A stretch of DNA of 64,000 nt, taken from assembly GCF_008087665.1 (NCBI RefSeq), contig NZ_CP042912.1, positions 6,262,001 to 6,326,000 of the forward strand, written 5' to 3'. The notes under the pieces were generated by a model. That model worked only from the letters and a program-made list of their open reading frames with translations. It was not told the origin of the DNA and did not search any database. Source of the DNA: Mariniblastus fucicola (GTDB lineage Bacteria; Planctomycetota; Planctomycetia; Pirellulales; Pirellulaceae). The position numbers and the translations under genes are program-made. Below, in pieces: positions 18,342-27,294 of this stretch. How positions within the stretch are numbered: the stretch's first letter is position 1; the number at the start of each line of letters is the position of its first letter.

Positions 18342-19898
18342 ATGAAGCCAGGCAAAACGTTCTCCGGACTGATGCTGATCGTCGTCGCAGCCTGCATCGG
18401 CTTTGCGCTGATTTTTCTGCCCGGCTGGATCATCGACAACTACAAAACAATCAACGCTTTCGGGGCGTGGGCTGGGGTCGCCTACCTCGTCGCCGTTGGT
18501 ATCGGAGCAACACTGCTGCTCGGCAGCACCATCTGGACGGTCTGGAAATTATGGGGCGCGTCAATCGCCAAACGCCGCAAGCGCGAGCGACGTAATAGAA
18601 ACCCCAGCGAACTTTCGAGCGCTCAAAAAGATTTCGAGATCGATGAGAATCTCAAACAGATCAGCGAACTGAAGGACCGAGCTGGTGATGATCCGGAGCT
18701 CGCCAAACAGCTCGATCCGCTGCTCAAGGAGATCGAATACAAACGCGAATCGCTGGAACTTGAGATCGTTGCCTTCGGCACCATCTCCAGCGGAAAATCT
18801 TCGGTGCTGAACCTGTTAGCCGGAAACGATTCCTTTGCGACCGACATCCGTGGCGGGACGACGGTGACGCGAAACGAAATCCCGTGGCCGACGAACGACA
18901 AAGTCACGCTTGTTGACACGCCCGGACTCGGTGAAGTCGACGGAGAAGACCACGTGGCGATCGCCGCGGAAGCCGCCAAAGACGCCGATCTCGTTTTGGT
19001 GGTCGTCGATGGCCCGCTGCGACAGAGCGAACATGACTTGCTGGATCAACTCGGCAGTATGGAGAAACGCGTCATCATTTGCCTGAACAAATCTGACTGG
19101 TTCAACCAGGATGATCGCGAAAAACTCATGGGTCAAATCCGGCGACAGACCGCTGACTTTGTCGAAGACGATGACGTGGTTTCGATTCAGGCTCAAATCG
19201 GCGAACGAGTTCGCAAACGAATCATGGCTGACGGGACGACGACCGAAGAGACCGTCGAAATCCCCGCCGACATCGAACCTCTGGCCAAACGAATGGTGGA
19301 GATCGTTCGCAAGGACGGCAAAGACCTGCTCATGGCGAACGTTTTACTTCAGTCCCGTGGCCTGGTTGAAAAAGCACGCGATCGCGTACAAAAGCAGGTC
19401 GACGACAAGGCTTGGGACATCGTCGAAAAGTACATGTGGGGCGCCGGTGGCGTTGCCGCGTTGAGCCCTTTTCCCGTCGTGGATCTGATCGCGGGTTCGG
19501 CGATTTCGACAAAGATGATTATGGATTTGGCCGACGTTTACAATCAGAAAGTCGACCTCGACATGGCCAGAACGTGGCTGGCCGAGATGGGCAAGAACCT
19601 TGTCGCTTTCCTGGGCGCTCAGGGCGCCGCCGTCGCGATCGCAGCGGTGACTTCTTCGCTAATCAAAACGGTTCCGTTTGCGGGAACGTTTGCTGGCGGA
19701 GTTTTGCAGGGCGCCGTTCAGGCTTTGATCACAAAGTGGATTGGCTCTGTGTTTATCGAGTATTTTCGCAACGAGATGCGAACTCCCGAAGGCGGATTGG
19801 CTGGACTGGCCCGCCGCGAATGGGAAAAAGTCATGGCCGTGGACGAGCTTCGCAAACTGGTCCAGACCGCGCGTTCGAAACTGAGCGATGAATCGTAG
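18342..19898 (+). CDS. Membrane-anchored GTPase with DUF697-like C-terminal domain
   Basis: This 518-residue protein has two N-terminal helices (about 10-31 and 43-70), a basic stretch, then a GTPase domain: G1 GTISSGKS (146-153), G2 GGTTVT (171-176), G3 DTPG (192-195) and G4 NKSD (249-252). The C-terminal hydrophobic region (about 370-470) resembles DUF697/YcjF. Such dynamin-like or Era-like GTPases act at membranes; the precise role is unknown. It is followed after 49 bp by a second GTPase gene of the same type that lacks the N-terminal helices. The two probably work together. Confidence 0.85.
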   Translation: MKPGKTFSGLMLIVVAACIGFALIFLPGWIIDNYKTINAFGAWAGVAYLVAVGIGATLLLGSTIWTVWKLWGASIAKRRKRERRNRNPSELSSAQKDFEIDENLKQISELKDRAGDDPELAKQLDPLLKEIEYKRESLELEIVAFGTISSGKSSVLNLLAGNDSFATDIRGGTTVTRNEIPWPTNDKVTLVDTPGLGEVDGEDHVAIAAEAAKDADLVLVVVDGPLRQSEHDLLDQLGSMEKRVIICLNKSDWFNQDDREKLMGQIRRQTADFVEDDDVVSIQAQIGERVRKRIMADGTTTEETVEIPADIEPLAKRMVEIVRKDGKDLLMANVLLQSRGLVEKARDRVQKQVDDKAWDIVEKYMWGAGGVAALSPFPVVDLIAGSAISTKMIMDLADVYNQKVDLDMARTWLAEMGKNLVAFLGAQGAAVAIAAVTSSLIKTVPFAGTFAGGVLQGAVQALITKWIGSVFIEYFRNEMRTPEGGLAGLARREWEKVMAVDELRKLVQTARSKLSDES

Positions 19899-19947
19899 AC
19901 GCCGCCCACCAGTCGTGACTCATTGAGTTCCCTCACCAACATACAAA

Positions 19948-21318
19948 ATGTCAAATCCAACCGCACAATCTGAACCTTCCGTCGAGGACCCGAACTACGT
20001 GGAAGCCGTCAAGTCGGTTGAATCCACGCTGTCGAAACTTCGCGGGTGTTCGGATTCCGAACGTGAACAGCTTCAAAAAGAACTCTCTGGCCTGACCGAG
20101 ATGTACGACAAGGTCACCAACGGCCGTGTCGAGATCGTGATTTTTGGTGAAATCAGCACCGGCAAGTCCGCGATGATCAACGCGCTGATCGGCAGAGCCG
20201 TCGCGGAAGTCGACATTCAGGGTGGCTGGACAAAAGAAGTCTGGGGCACCGAGTGGGATGGGTCGGGCTATCGAATTCCCGGCTTTCAGTCTTCCGAAAT
20301 CGTGGTCGTCGACACGCCTGGCATAAACGAAGTCGGCGGTCAGGATCGAGCGGAGCTTGCGGAAACGACGGCTCGCCGAGCGGACCTGATTCTGTTTGTC
20401 ACCGATTCGGATTTGAACGAAACGGAGTACGCAGCCCTGGTTGAACTGGCCGCAGTGCAGAAGCCCATGATTCTGGTCTTCAACAAGTGCGACCTGTACA
20501 ACGACGAAGACCTCGCCAAGGTCACCGATCTGTTGAAAGGCCGTTTGGAAGGACTGATTCCCGCTGAGCATTTCGTTCGCACGTCGGCAGATCCGCGAGA
20601 AATCGAATACGTCATCGAGAAAGAAGACGGCAGCACCGAATCGGAATGGCGCAAGCCGGAACCGGACGTTGGCGAGCTGAAATCGCTGATCCTGACAACG
20701 CTGGAGAAGGAAGGACTCGGGCTGATCGCGCTCAACGCTGCAATGTATGCAGCTGACAAGTCCGACAAGATCGCGTCGATGCGAATCAAGATGCGAAATA
20801 CACGAGCTGACCAGGTGATCTGGAGCATGGCGGCAACTAAAGCCGTGGTGGTCGCTGCGAATCCGCTTCCGTTTTTTGATGTTATCGGCGGCTACACGAT
20901 CGATGCCTTGATGATGGTCACGCTGTCGAAAGTTTACGGCCTGGAGTTCAACATGAGCCAGGCTCGTGGGCTTTCGAAAACTCTGGCTGCCGCCGGCGGC
21001 GTCTATGCACTTGGCGAACTGGCGAACTACGGATCCAGCCTGTTCAAGGGCATGACGTTTGGACTGGGGACCGTGTTGACGATGATCCCTCAAGGTGCCG
21101 CCGCAGGATTCACCTCCTACGTCATCGGCCAGGCCGCCAAGCGGTACTTCGAACAGGGCGGATCGTGGGGAAGCGACTCTCCGAAATCCGTGGTTCAGGA
21201 CATCCTCAATTCAACGGACCGGGATTCTGTTGTGAGCCATTTGAAGTCGGCGATTAGCGAGAAACTGAATCTCAATCGCCACGCCGACGACGAGAAAAAA
21301 GGCTGGTTCGGCTGGTAG
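19948..21318 (+). CDS. GTPase with DUF697-like C-terminal domain, partner of the previous gene
   Basis: This 456-residue protein starts with a soluble helical region (1-58). The GTPase domain follows: G1 GEISTGKS (67-74), G3 DTPG (122-125) and G4 NKCD (179-182). The C-terminal half has hydrophobic stretches (NPLPFFDVIGGYTIDALMM, then GGVYALGELANYG) like DUF697. G2 (GGWTKEVWG) differs from its neighbour. The tandem arrangement suggests duplication and joint function, perhaps in membrane remodelling. Confidence 0.85.
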   Translation: MSNPTAQSEPSVEDPNYVEAVKSVESTLSKLRGCSDSEREQLQKELSGLTEMYDKVTNGRVEIVIFGEISTGKSAMINALIGRAVAEVDIQGGWTKEVWGTEWDGSGYRIPGFQSSEIVVVDTPGINEVGGQDRAELAETTARRADLILFVTDSDLNETEYAALVELAAVQKPMILVFNKCDLYNDEDLAKVTDLLKGRLEGLIPAEHFVRTSADPREIEYVIEKEDGSTESEWRKPEPDVGELKSLILTTLEKEGLGLIALNAAMYAADKSDKIASMRIKMRNTRADQVIWSMAATKAVVVAANPLPFFDVIGGYTIDALMMVTLSKVYGLEFNMSQARGLSKTLAAAGGVYALGELANYGSSLFKGMTFGLGTVLTMIPQGAAAGFTSYVIGQAAKRYFEQGGSWGSDSPKSVVQDILNSTDRDSVVSHLKSAISEKLNLNRHADDEKKGWFGW

Positions 21319-21408
21319 GTAGCTTGCAACGCGTATTCACGGCTTTCACCGCTTTCAAACTGTGATCTGGACAGCGGACGATTTCTGGGCCTGTTTTCGA
21401 TCGGATCG

Positions 21409-24400
21409 CTACGCTGTCAAAGTTGCTTCGCCATGTTCGGCACCGCGATACAACAGATAGTAGACCACCGGAATCACGATCAACGTGAATAATGTCGAGG
21501 TCAGAATCCCAAAGATCACTGCCCAGGCAAGCCCGGAGAAAACTGGATCCAACGTGATCACCCAGTTGCCCAACAACGTCGTACCGGCGGTTAGCAAAAT
21601 CGGTCTGGTCCTCACCGCCACGCTACGAACAATCGACTCTTCCAGCGACAAACCTTCTGCTTGACCGTAGTGAATGAAGTCGACCAGCACGACCGAGTTG
21701 CGGACCACAATTCCGGCCAAAGCGATCATGCCGATCATCGCTGTTGCTGTAAAGAACACAGGATTCGCATAGCCGCCGATCAGTTCGGCACGATTCAGAT
21801 TCAACACCCAAAATCCGGGCATAATTCCGATCAGAGTCAGCGGAATCGCCAGCATGATCACGATCGGCAGCAGTCGCGAACCGGTTTGAAACATCAGCAA
21901 CATGAAGATCGCAAACAACGCGGCCGCGAACGCCAGCCCAAGATCGCGGAACACGTCCAGCGTAATTTTCCACTCGCCTTCCCCGTTCCACTTCACTTCA
22001 TATTCATCCGCCACATTCCACTCGACACCACCTCCGGGCGAAAGCCAGGTTCTCTCTGACGTTGGCCGCGATTCTTTGTCCGAAACGCCAACCATTTCAG
22101 ATCGGTCCAACTCCATGTCCATGATCGCATCGGCTGGCGGACGACCGGCGACTTCTCCGTAAACGTACATCACCTGTTTCAGGTTCTTGCGATAGATCGT
22201 TTTGTCTTCCAGCTGTTCTACAAATAGGCCCAGACCACCAAGCTGAACCAGATTCCCGGTCCGGCCCTGCACGTAGATTTCTTTCAGGTCATCAATCGCC
22301 GAACGTTTGTATCGCGGCAGGCGAAGCACGATTGGCAAAGGCGCGACTTCGTATTCGTTCCGCATCACCGCGCTGCGATCGCCACCGAGCGCCATCTGCA
22401 AAGTTCGATTGATGTCAGCAGTCGAAACTCCGGAAAGCGCTGCTTTGGGTTTGTCGGTTTCGAAGACCCAACGCACCTGATCCGATTCGGAGCTCAGATC
22501 AACGTCCACAATTCCAGGCTCTTTCGCCATTCGATCGCGGACGATTTCGGCGGAACGAATCAGCTCGGCGTAGTTTCCTTCTGCGGGCCCGTAGACTTCG
22601 GCCGTGATCGTCGACATCACCGGAGGGCCTGGCGGAACTTCGACGACTTTGACTTCGGCACCCCAGCGGTCTCCGATCTCGGTCAGCCGATCGCGGAGTC
22701 GCAACACGATTTCGTGAGACTGATGTTGGCGAACTTCCTTCGCTGCCAAATTCACGCGAATGTCCGCTTGGAACGGTTGGTTTCTAAGGAAGTAATGTCG
22801 CACCATGCCGTTGAAGTCCATCGGCGACGGTTGGCCAGATAAGATCTCATAATCGCGAACTTCGGCGACTCCGGACAGGAATGCAGCGACGTCGCGGGCG
22901 GCGTTGTCGGTCTGATCGAGCGTCGAAGATTCCGGCATGTCGATCACGATCTGGAACTCGTTTTTGTTGTCGTAGGGCAACATCTTCAGCGGCACCAGTC
23001 GCAGCGCCGGCAGGAACATGGCTCCGACCAGCAACAACAGCGTCACTCCCAATGCGGCAGCGGAAAGCACGGGGCTCTTGAGCGTCGGGCGCAAGAACTT
23101 GTCACTCAATCGATACAGGAACCCACGCGTCGGATCAAATTCTTCTTCATGGTCACCGTCAAGCATGAATCGCATCGCCACCATCGCCAACCAGGGCGTC
23201 ACAAGAAACGCAACGACGGTCGACAGCGTTACCGTCAACGGCACGTTCAGCGCCATCGGACCCATGTAGGGTCCCATCATGCCGGTGATAAATGACAGCG
23301 GCAAAAAGCTGGCGATGATCGCCAGCGTCGACATAATCAACGCCGGGCGGACTTCCTGAATCGCCAACATAACACTGCGTCGCGCCGGAGCGACTCGCAT
23401 GGAAAAGTAGCGGGCAATATTCTCCACGTCGGTAATGGGATCGTCGACCAACAGGCCCAACGCCAGAATCAGCGCGAACATCGTCACGCGGTTGATCGTG
23501 TAGCCGAGCCCCAGATTCACGGCCAGAGTCAGGCTGTAGCAAACCGGAATCGCGAGCGCCACCACCAGTGCGGCTCGCCAGCCGATGGTCAATCCGATCA
23601 AGCCCACGACCGTGATTACTGCGATCACGAGGCCTTCCACCAGTTCGTTGACTTTCTCGTTGGCCGTTTCGCCATAGTCGCGAGTGATTCGATGGTGAAC
23701 TCCATGAGGCAACATCGCTGGCGAAAGCTCTTCCAATCGCTGCTCCACTTTTTTGGCGACGGAAACCGCGTTGCTGCCCTTGCGTTTGGCGACCGCGATG
23801 TGAACCGCGGGGAAAAGCCCGTCGGCGTCATCGGACTGTGGCAACGAACCGGAATCCGATTCAGCAGGACCGAATCCGATCCAACTGTATCCAACCGGTT
23901 CGGCTGGGCCGTCAATGATATCGGCAACATCTTTCAGATAGACCGGACGGTCTTCGACGACCTGGACGACCAGATTCTCAAGCTCGCCGACGTCACGGAA
24001 GATGGTTCCCGATTCAACGACGAAAGATTGATTCTGTTGTTCGAAATTTCCAATGCGCGAGTGCAGGTTGCTGACCTGTAGCGCGTTCGAAATCTGAATC
24101 GCCGACGTTTGCCGCGACGCCATTCGCTGCGTGTCGAGTTCGACGCGAATTTCGCGAGGCCGACCGCCAACAACCCAGACTCGATTGGTGTCGGGAATGG
24201 CCTGCAGCTCATTTTGCATCTCCTGTGCGATACGATGCAGTTCGTGGTCTCCGTACTGATCGATCGCGTCGCTCCACAACGTCACAATGACGATCGGAAC
24301 GTCGTCAATTTCGACGGGCTTCACCATCCAACTGGAGACGCTCTGCGGAATCTGGTCCGCATTGGAGTCGACTTTGTTGTATAGCTTCACCAGCGAATCT

Positions 24401-24765
24401 TCACGATCTTCGCCGACGTAGAAACGTACCGTCACGACGGCGCTTCCGCTTTGCGACATCGAGTACACGTACTCCACGCCGTCGATTTGATACAGCAATT
24501 TCTCTAACGGCTGAGTGACCTGACGTTCGACTTCTTCCGCCGAAAGTCCGGGCGCTTCAATCATGACATCCGCCATCGGGACGATGATTTGTGGCTCTTC
24601 TTCCCGCGGCGTCAGCACCAGGGCCACGCCGCCGATGATCAGCGAAACAACCGTGAACAGGATCGCGATGTCGCCTCGGAGAAAGACGGCGACGAGTCGT
24701 GTCAGCAGTGGCAATTCTTCGTGGCCGTCGGAATCCAATAAGCCAGTTTCATTCGTAGCACTCAA
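21409..24765 (-). CDS. RND-family efflux transporter permease
   Basis: This 1118-residue inner-membrane pump of the AcrB/HAE-HME superfamily has TM1 at about 33-52, a first periplasmic porter half, a helix cluster with the TM4 proton-relay pair in GLLVDDPITDVENI (Asp441-Asp442), a second porter half and a C-terminal helix cluster (VIMLAIPLTLIG, VVRNSVVLVDFI). It is slightly longer than usual (about 1050). It overlaps the end of the adaptor gene by 4 nt. The substrate cannot be deduced, but the operon contains two thioredoxins and a probable Sec-containing membrane peptide, which points to a thiol-reactive or metal(loid) cargo. Confidence 0.92.
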   Translation of the reverse strand: MSATNETGLLDSDGHEELPLLTRLVAVFLRGDIAILFTVVSLIIGGVALVLTPREEEPQIIVPMADVMIEAPGLSAEEVERQVTQPLEKLLYQIDGVEYVYSMSQSGSAVVTVRFYVGEDREDSLVKLYNKVDSNADQIPQSVSSWMVKPVEIDDVPIVIVTLWSDAIDQYGDHELHRIAQEMQNELQAIPDTNRVWVVGGRPREIRVELDTQRMASRQTSAIQISNALQVSNLHSRIGNFEQQNQSFVVESGTIFRDVGELENLVVQVVEDRPVYLKDVADIIDGPAEPVGYSWIGFGPAESDSGSLPQSDDADGLFPAVHIAVAKRKGSNAVSVAKKVEQRLEELSPAMLPHGVHHRITRDYGETANEKVNELVEGLVIAVITVVGLIGLTIGWRAALVVALAIPVCYSLTLAVNLGLGYTINRVTMFALILALGLLVDDPITDVENIARYFSMRVAPARRSVMLAIQEVRPALIMSTLAIIASFLPLSFITGMMGPYMGPMALNVPLTVTLSTVVAFLVTPWLAMVAMRFMLDGDHEEEFDPTRGFLYRLSDKFLRPTLKSPVLSAAALGVTLLLLVGAMFLPALRLVPLKMLPYDNKNEFQIVIDMPESSTLDQTDNAARDVAAFLSGVAEVRDYEILSGQPSPMDFNGMVRHYFLRNQPFQADIRVNLAAKEVRQHQSHEIVLRLRDRLTEIGDRWGAEVKVVEVPPGPPVMSTITAEVYGPAEGNYAELIRSAEIVRDRMAKEPGIVDVDLSSESDQVRWVFETDKPKAALSGVSTADINRTLQMALGGDRSAVMRNEYEVAPLPIVLRLPRYKRSAIDDLKEIYVQGRTGNLVQLGGLGLFVEQLEDKTIYRKNLKQVMYVYGEVAGRPPADAIMDMELDRSEMVGVSDKESRPTSERTWLSPGGGVEWNVADEYEVKWNGEGEWKITLDVFRDLGLAFAAALFAIFMLLMFQTGSRLLPIVIMLAIPLTLIGIMPGFWVLNLNRAELIGGYANPVFFTATAMIGMIALAGIVVRNSVVLVDFIHYGQAEGLSLEESIVRSVAVRTRPILLTAGTTLLGNWVITLDPVFSGLAWAVIFGILTSTLFTLIVIPVVYYLLYRGAEHGEATLTA

Positions 24766-25862
24766 GGGGAAGTTCCTTTGACGACAACTTTTTCATCCGC
24801 GTTGACGCCGCTGAGCACCTCGACGCGTCCCGGCATTCCCAGCCTGCCAGTCTTGATCAATCGTCGTTGTAGAGAGCCGTCTTCCATCACCACGTCAACA
24901 AATTCCAACTGACCGATTCGACGAATTGCATCGGTCGCGAGGCAAAGATGGCGACGGGCGCCTGCCGGAATCTGCAACCGACCGTACATGCCTTCGTAAA
25001 GATCATCATTGCGTGGCAAACTGGCTTTCACCAGAAACGAACGGCTCGCCGCATCGGCCTGAGGCACGACTTCGTCAATCGTCGCTTCGAAACTCTGGTC
25101 AATTGAATCCACATGCACGCTTAGAACCTGACCGACTTTCAGCTTAACCGCCAAACCTTCGGGAACGGGTGTTTCCAGCCGCAGTGACTGCGAATCGTAA
25201 AGCGTCAGAATGGGCTGTCCGGGTTGAGTCGTGTCGCCGGGTTCGGCATTTCGATCCACGATGCGACCGGACTTTGGCGCGACAATCCTGGAATAGGAGA
25301 GAAAGACTTCGGCTTCTTTAACGGCCTGTTGAGCCCGTCGTTCGTTGGCTGTCGCGACCTTCAAGTTTCGCTCCGACACTTCATATTCCTGTCGCGAAAC
25401 CGCATCGGATCGAAATAGCCGACGGTTTCGCTCGAAGTCACTTTCGGCTTCGCCGCGTGAAGCCTGTGCGCCGGAGAGGCTTTCCCGAGCCTGGTTCAGC
25501 CGCGCGTTGAGCTCTTGCGTGTTGAGCGTCACCAGCAGATCACCCTGACTTACAAAGTCCCCTGCAGCGACATGGATTTGCTCAATCGTTGCCAGGACTT
25601 TGGAAGAAACAACGCTGCGGTTGGCGGCTTTCAACGTACCAACGGCTTCCTGAATGTAGTCTTTGGTGACTTCGTGTACGACGTCCGTGGACTGACTGCC
25701 AACGGTGCGGACGATCGGATGGGATTCGCCGGGCGGAATCTTTTCAGTAAAGACGCCCGAGATCCAGGCAATAACAAAAGTCAAACCGACCAGCCCAAGG
25801 ATGATCGGAATGACCCTGAAGAGCATTTTTCCGAAGCCCGACATTCGTTTCGCGACGCTCAT
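24762..25862 (-). CDS. RND efflux periplasmic adaptor (HlyD/MFP family)
   Basis: This 366-residue membrane-fusion protein has an N-terminal membrane anchor (about 13-36; VIPIILGLVGLTFVIAW), lipoyl-like halves (VVSSKVLATIEQIHVAAGDFVSQGD and VAPKSGRIVDRNAEPGDTTQ regions), an intervening alpha-hairpin (about 105-175) and beta-barrel domains. It bridges the RND pump to an outer-membrane channel. Its start codon overlaps the thioredoxin stop (TAATG) and its end overlaps the pump gene, so all are translationally coupled. The giant TolC-like gene at 42.4 kb is one possible outer-membrane partner. Confidence 0.9.
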   Translation of the reverse strand: MSVAKRMSGFGKMLFRVIPIILGLVGLTFVIAWISGVFTEKIPPGESHPIVRTVGSQSTDVVHEVTKDYIQEAVGTLKAANRSVVSSKVLATIEQIHVAAGDFVSQGDLLVTLNTQELNARLNQARESLSGAQASRGEAESDFERNRRLFRSDAVSRQEYEVSERNLKVATANERRAQQAVKEAEVFLSYSRIVAPKSGRIVDRNAEPGDTTQPGQPILTLYDSQSLRLETPVPEGLAVKLKVGQVLSVHVDSIDQSFEATIDEVVPQADAASRSFLVKASLPRNDDLYEGMYGRLQIPAGARRHLCLATDAIRRIGQLEFVDVVMEDGSLQRRLIKTGRLGMPGRVEVLSGVNADEKVVVKGTSP

Positions 25863-26206
25863 TACGGCGCGACCTTTCCTGAGTCAACCCATTTGGCAAG
25901 CTCGGTACGCAACGCGTCCTCTTGCGGCAATCCGGCGAACTGCCCCACATTGACGCCATTGTCCATGAAGACGACCGTGGGAAGGCCCGTCACTTTGAAG
26001 CGAGTCGAAAGTTCCGGTTCTTCGTCACTGTCGACTTTGACGAACTTGATTTTGCCTTCGAACTCTCCGGCCAAACGATCGAGGATCGGACCGAGTGCGC
26101 GGCAGGGCGGACACCACGATGCATAGAAATCGATCAGCACGGGAATGTCGCTTTGGAGGACTTCGGCTTCAAACTGTTTGCCGTCAACCTGTTTAACTTT
26201 TGACAT
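25862..26206 (-). CDS. Thioredoxin
   Basis: This 114-residue canonical thioredoxin has the active site WCPPC at residues 31-35 (WCGPC in housekeeping thioredoxin) and the cis-proline segment GLPTVVFM. No signal peptide is seen, so it should be cytoplasmic. It lies between a second thioredoxin-like gene and the RND adaptor, with a 1-nt overlap to the latter. Co-transcription with efflux genes suggests it delivers reducing equivalents to the system and is not a general housekeeping thioredoxin. Confidence 0.9.
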   Translation of the reverse strand: MSKVKQVDGKQFEAEVLQSDIPVLIDFYASWCPPCRALGPILDRLAGEFEGKIKFVKVDSDEEPELSTRFKVTGLPTVVFMDNGVNVGQFAGLPQEDALRTELAKWVDSGKVAP

Positions 26207-26269
26207 GATAGTTCCTGACTAGAGAAGATGGGTTCCGTTGTATTTCTTGAGCCTACATCGAGGTGGTTC

Positions 26270-26626
26270 TTACGTGTTGCTGTTTTGCCGAACACCAACT
26301 ACAGCGATCCACTTCTGCAGGCGTTCTCGGATCTCTGACTCCTGTAGCTCCCCGAGATAGAAGCCTTCATCCTTGCTGTGATCAACGAGAGCCAATGCGG
26401 GCAGCTGATGCGGATCAAAATAGTCGGCAAGCGAAGACTCCTCGCTCACGTTGACTTTGACAAACTTGATCTGCCCTTTGAATTCGTCCGCCAGTCTTTC
26501 GACGATGGCTTCCAGTTTTTCACATGGAGCGCAACAGCCCTTTCGCAATTCGACGACGACTGGAATTTCGCTGTCCAAAACTTCTGGCGCAAATCGATTG
26601 CGACTGATACTGATTACTTTTGCCAT
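26270..26626 (-). CDS. Thioredoxin-like protein with CCAPC active site
   Basis: This 118-residue thioredoxin-fold protein, similar in length and pattern to the next gene, has the conserved Trp before the CxxC replaced by Cys: KGCCAPCEKL (Cys31, Cys32, Cys35). The cis-Pro region is HQLPALALV. The extra Cys could form a persulfide, a metal site or an alternative disulfide. The gene starts inside the end of the preceding TGA-containing small gene (14-nt overlap), so translation of the two is probably coupled. No signal peptide is seen. Confidence 0.85.
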   Translation of the reverse strand: MAKVISISRNRFAPEVLDSEIPVVVELRKGCCAPCEKLEAIVERLADEFKGQIKFVKVNVSEESSLADYFDPHQLPALALVDHSKDEGFYLGELQESEIRERLQKWIAVVGVRQNSNT

Positions 26627-26829
26627 GTTTCTGGCTCCGAGGTTGATCGTGACGAGTCTTTCGTCCCGGTTTCGATGTTGTCTGAATGTTCTGAAGCGTC
26701 TGGTTTTTCAGCCGAACTCGGCTTGCATGCACCGCTCATTCAGGTCTCGATTCCGAAACGTGGAAGGATGAAGGCCTGTAACGCAATCCATGCGCCAACG
26801 ATGCCCAGCATCAATAAAAAGTTGCTCAT
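26614..26829 (-). CDS. Small membrane protein with U-MSGAC motif, probable selenoprotein (TGA 26742-26740)
   Basis: Read on the minus strand from the ATG at 26829, which follows an AGGAG site by a normal spacing. The frame gives one membrane helix (about 4-24; MLGIVGAWIALQAFILP) and then GIET-TGA-MSGACKP, and continues as a Ser/Glu-rich tail to a TAA at 26616-26614, inside the start of the thioredoxin-like gene. With Sec the product is 71 residues with Sec30 and Cys35. Without readthrough it would be a 29-residue peptide. An upstream ATG at 26859 is less likely. The hairpin after the TGA fits a bacterial SECIS. The membrane-edge U-x4-C motif beside two thioredoxins suggests a selenol/thiol redox or metal-capture role (inference). 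I do not recognise the family. Confidence 0.65.
26710..26739 (-). promoter_or_regulatory. Candidate bacterial SECIS hairpin after TGA 26742-26740
   Basis: On the minus strand AGCCG (26723-26719) pairs perfectly with CGGCT (26714-26710) around the four-base loop AGTT (26718-26715). G is the second loop base, and 21 nt separate the TGA from the loop. Spacing, loop size and early loop G fit the bacterial SECIS pattern. The stem is only 5 bp, so it is suggestive and not decisive alone. Confidence 0.55.
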
Positions 26830-27294
26830 GGCTCCGGTCTCCTGGTTGGTAATTTTCATGGTTCGCCTCGCTGTGAAGCAGATTTTCGGCGACGGTTGCC
26901 GCTGTTAATATCCAATACATGTGCAATGGCCGTGCCACTACATCTAACAATCTCGATATTTGGATATATTTGAATTAAGCCGTCTTTTCCTGAGGGAAAT
27001 GGAACCTACTGGCTCAAAATAGTCCGCAGTGCATTGGAAACGACCTGCCAAATCGTCGTTTCACGCACGCGGAATGAGCCAGAATCGACCACGCGCGAGC
27101 GAAGCCGCACGCCTGGTTTCGCGGTTGAGCTAGAGCTGAGCCCAAGAACGGATTCGCGTCGCAGAGCACGGCGTTCGAACTAAACAGGCTCGCATGACGC
27201 ACGTTTCGAACAGATGCCTGGCACCGCGTCAAAATCGTGTCGGCTCGCAAAGGACGGCAACGGCGAGGGGCAAGACGTTGTTCACCACAAAACT
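26830..27294. other. Non-coding region upstream of the Sec/thioredoxin/RND operon
   Basis: This 465-bp gap lies between the start of the operon and the end of the cytochrome gene, both on the minus strand. An AT-rich patch at 26955-26976 (TATTTGGATATATTTGAAT) contains the repeated element ATATTTG, as in ArsR-family operators, 125 bp before the first start codon. No regulator gene is adjacent. The remainder (27000-27290) shows no convincing coding frame. Confidence 0.4.

Noticed and set aside
26708-26950. Minus-strand 80-codon frame over the U-MSGAC gene
   Set aside because: It lacks membrane helix, ribosome site and motif. The frame with the TGA explains the hydrophobic segment, AGGAG site and coupled stop better.
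27014-27250. 78-codon minus-strand frame upstream of the Sec/RND operon
   Set aside because: Its composition is not protein-like and no motif is present. It is too far from neighbours to be coupled.
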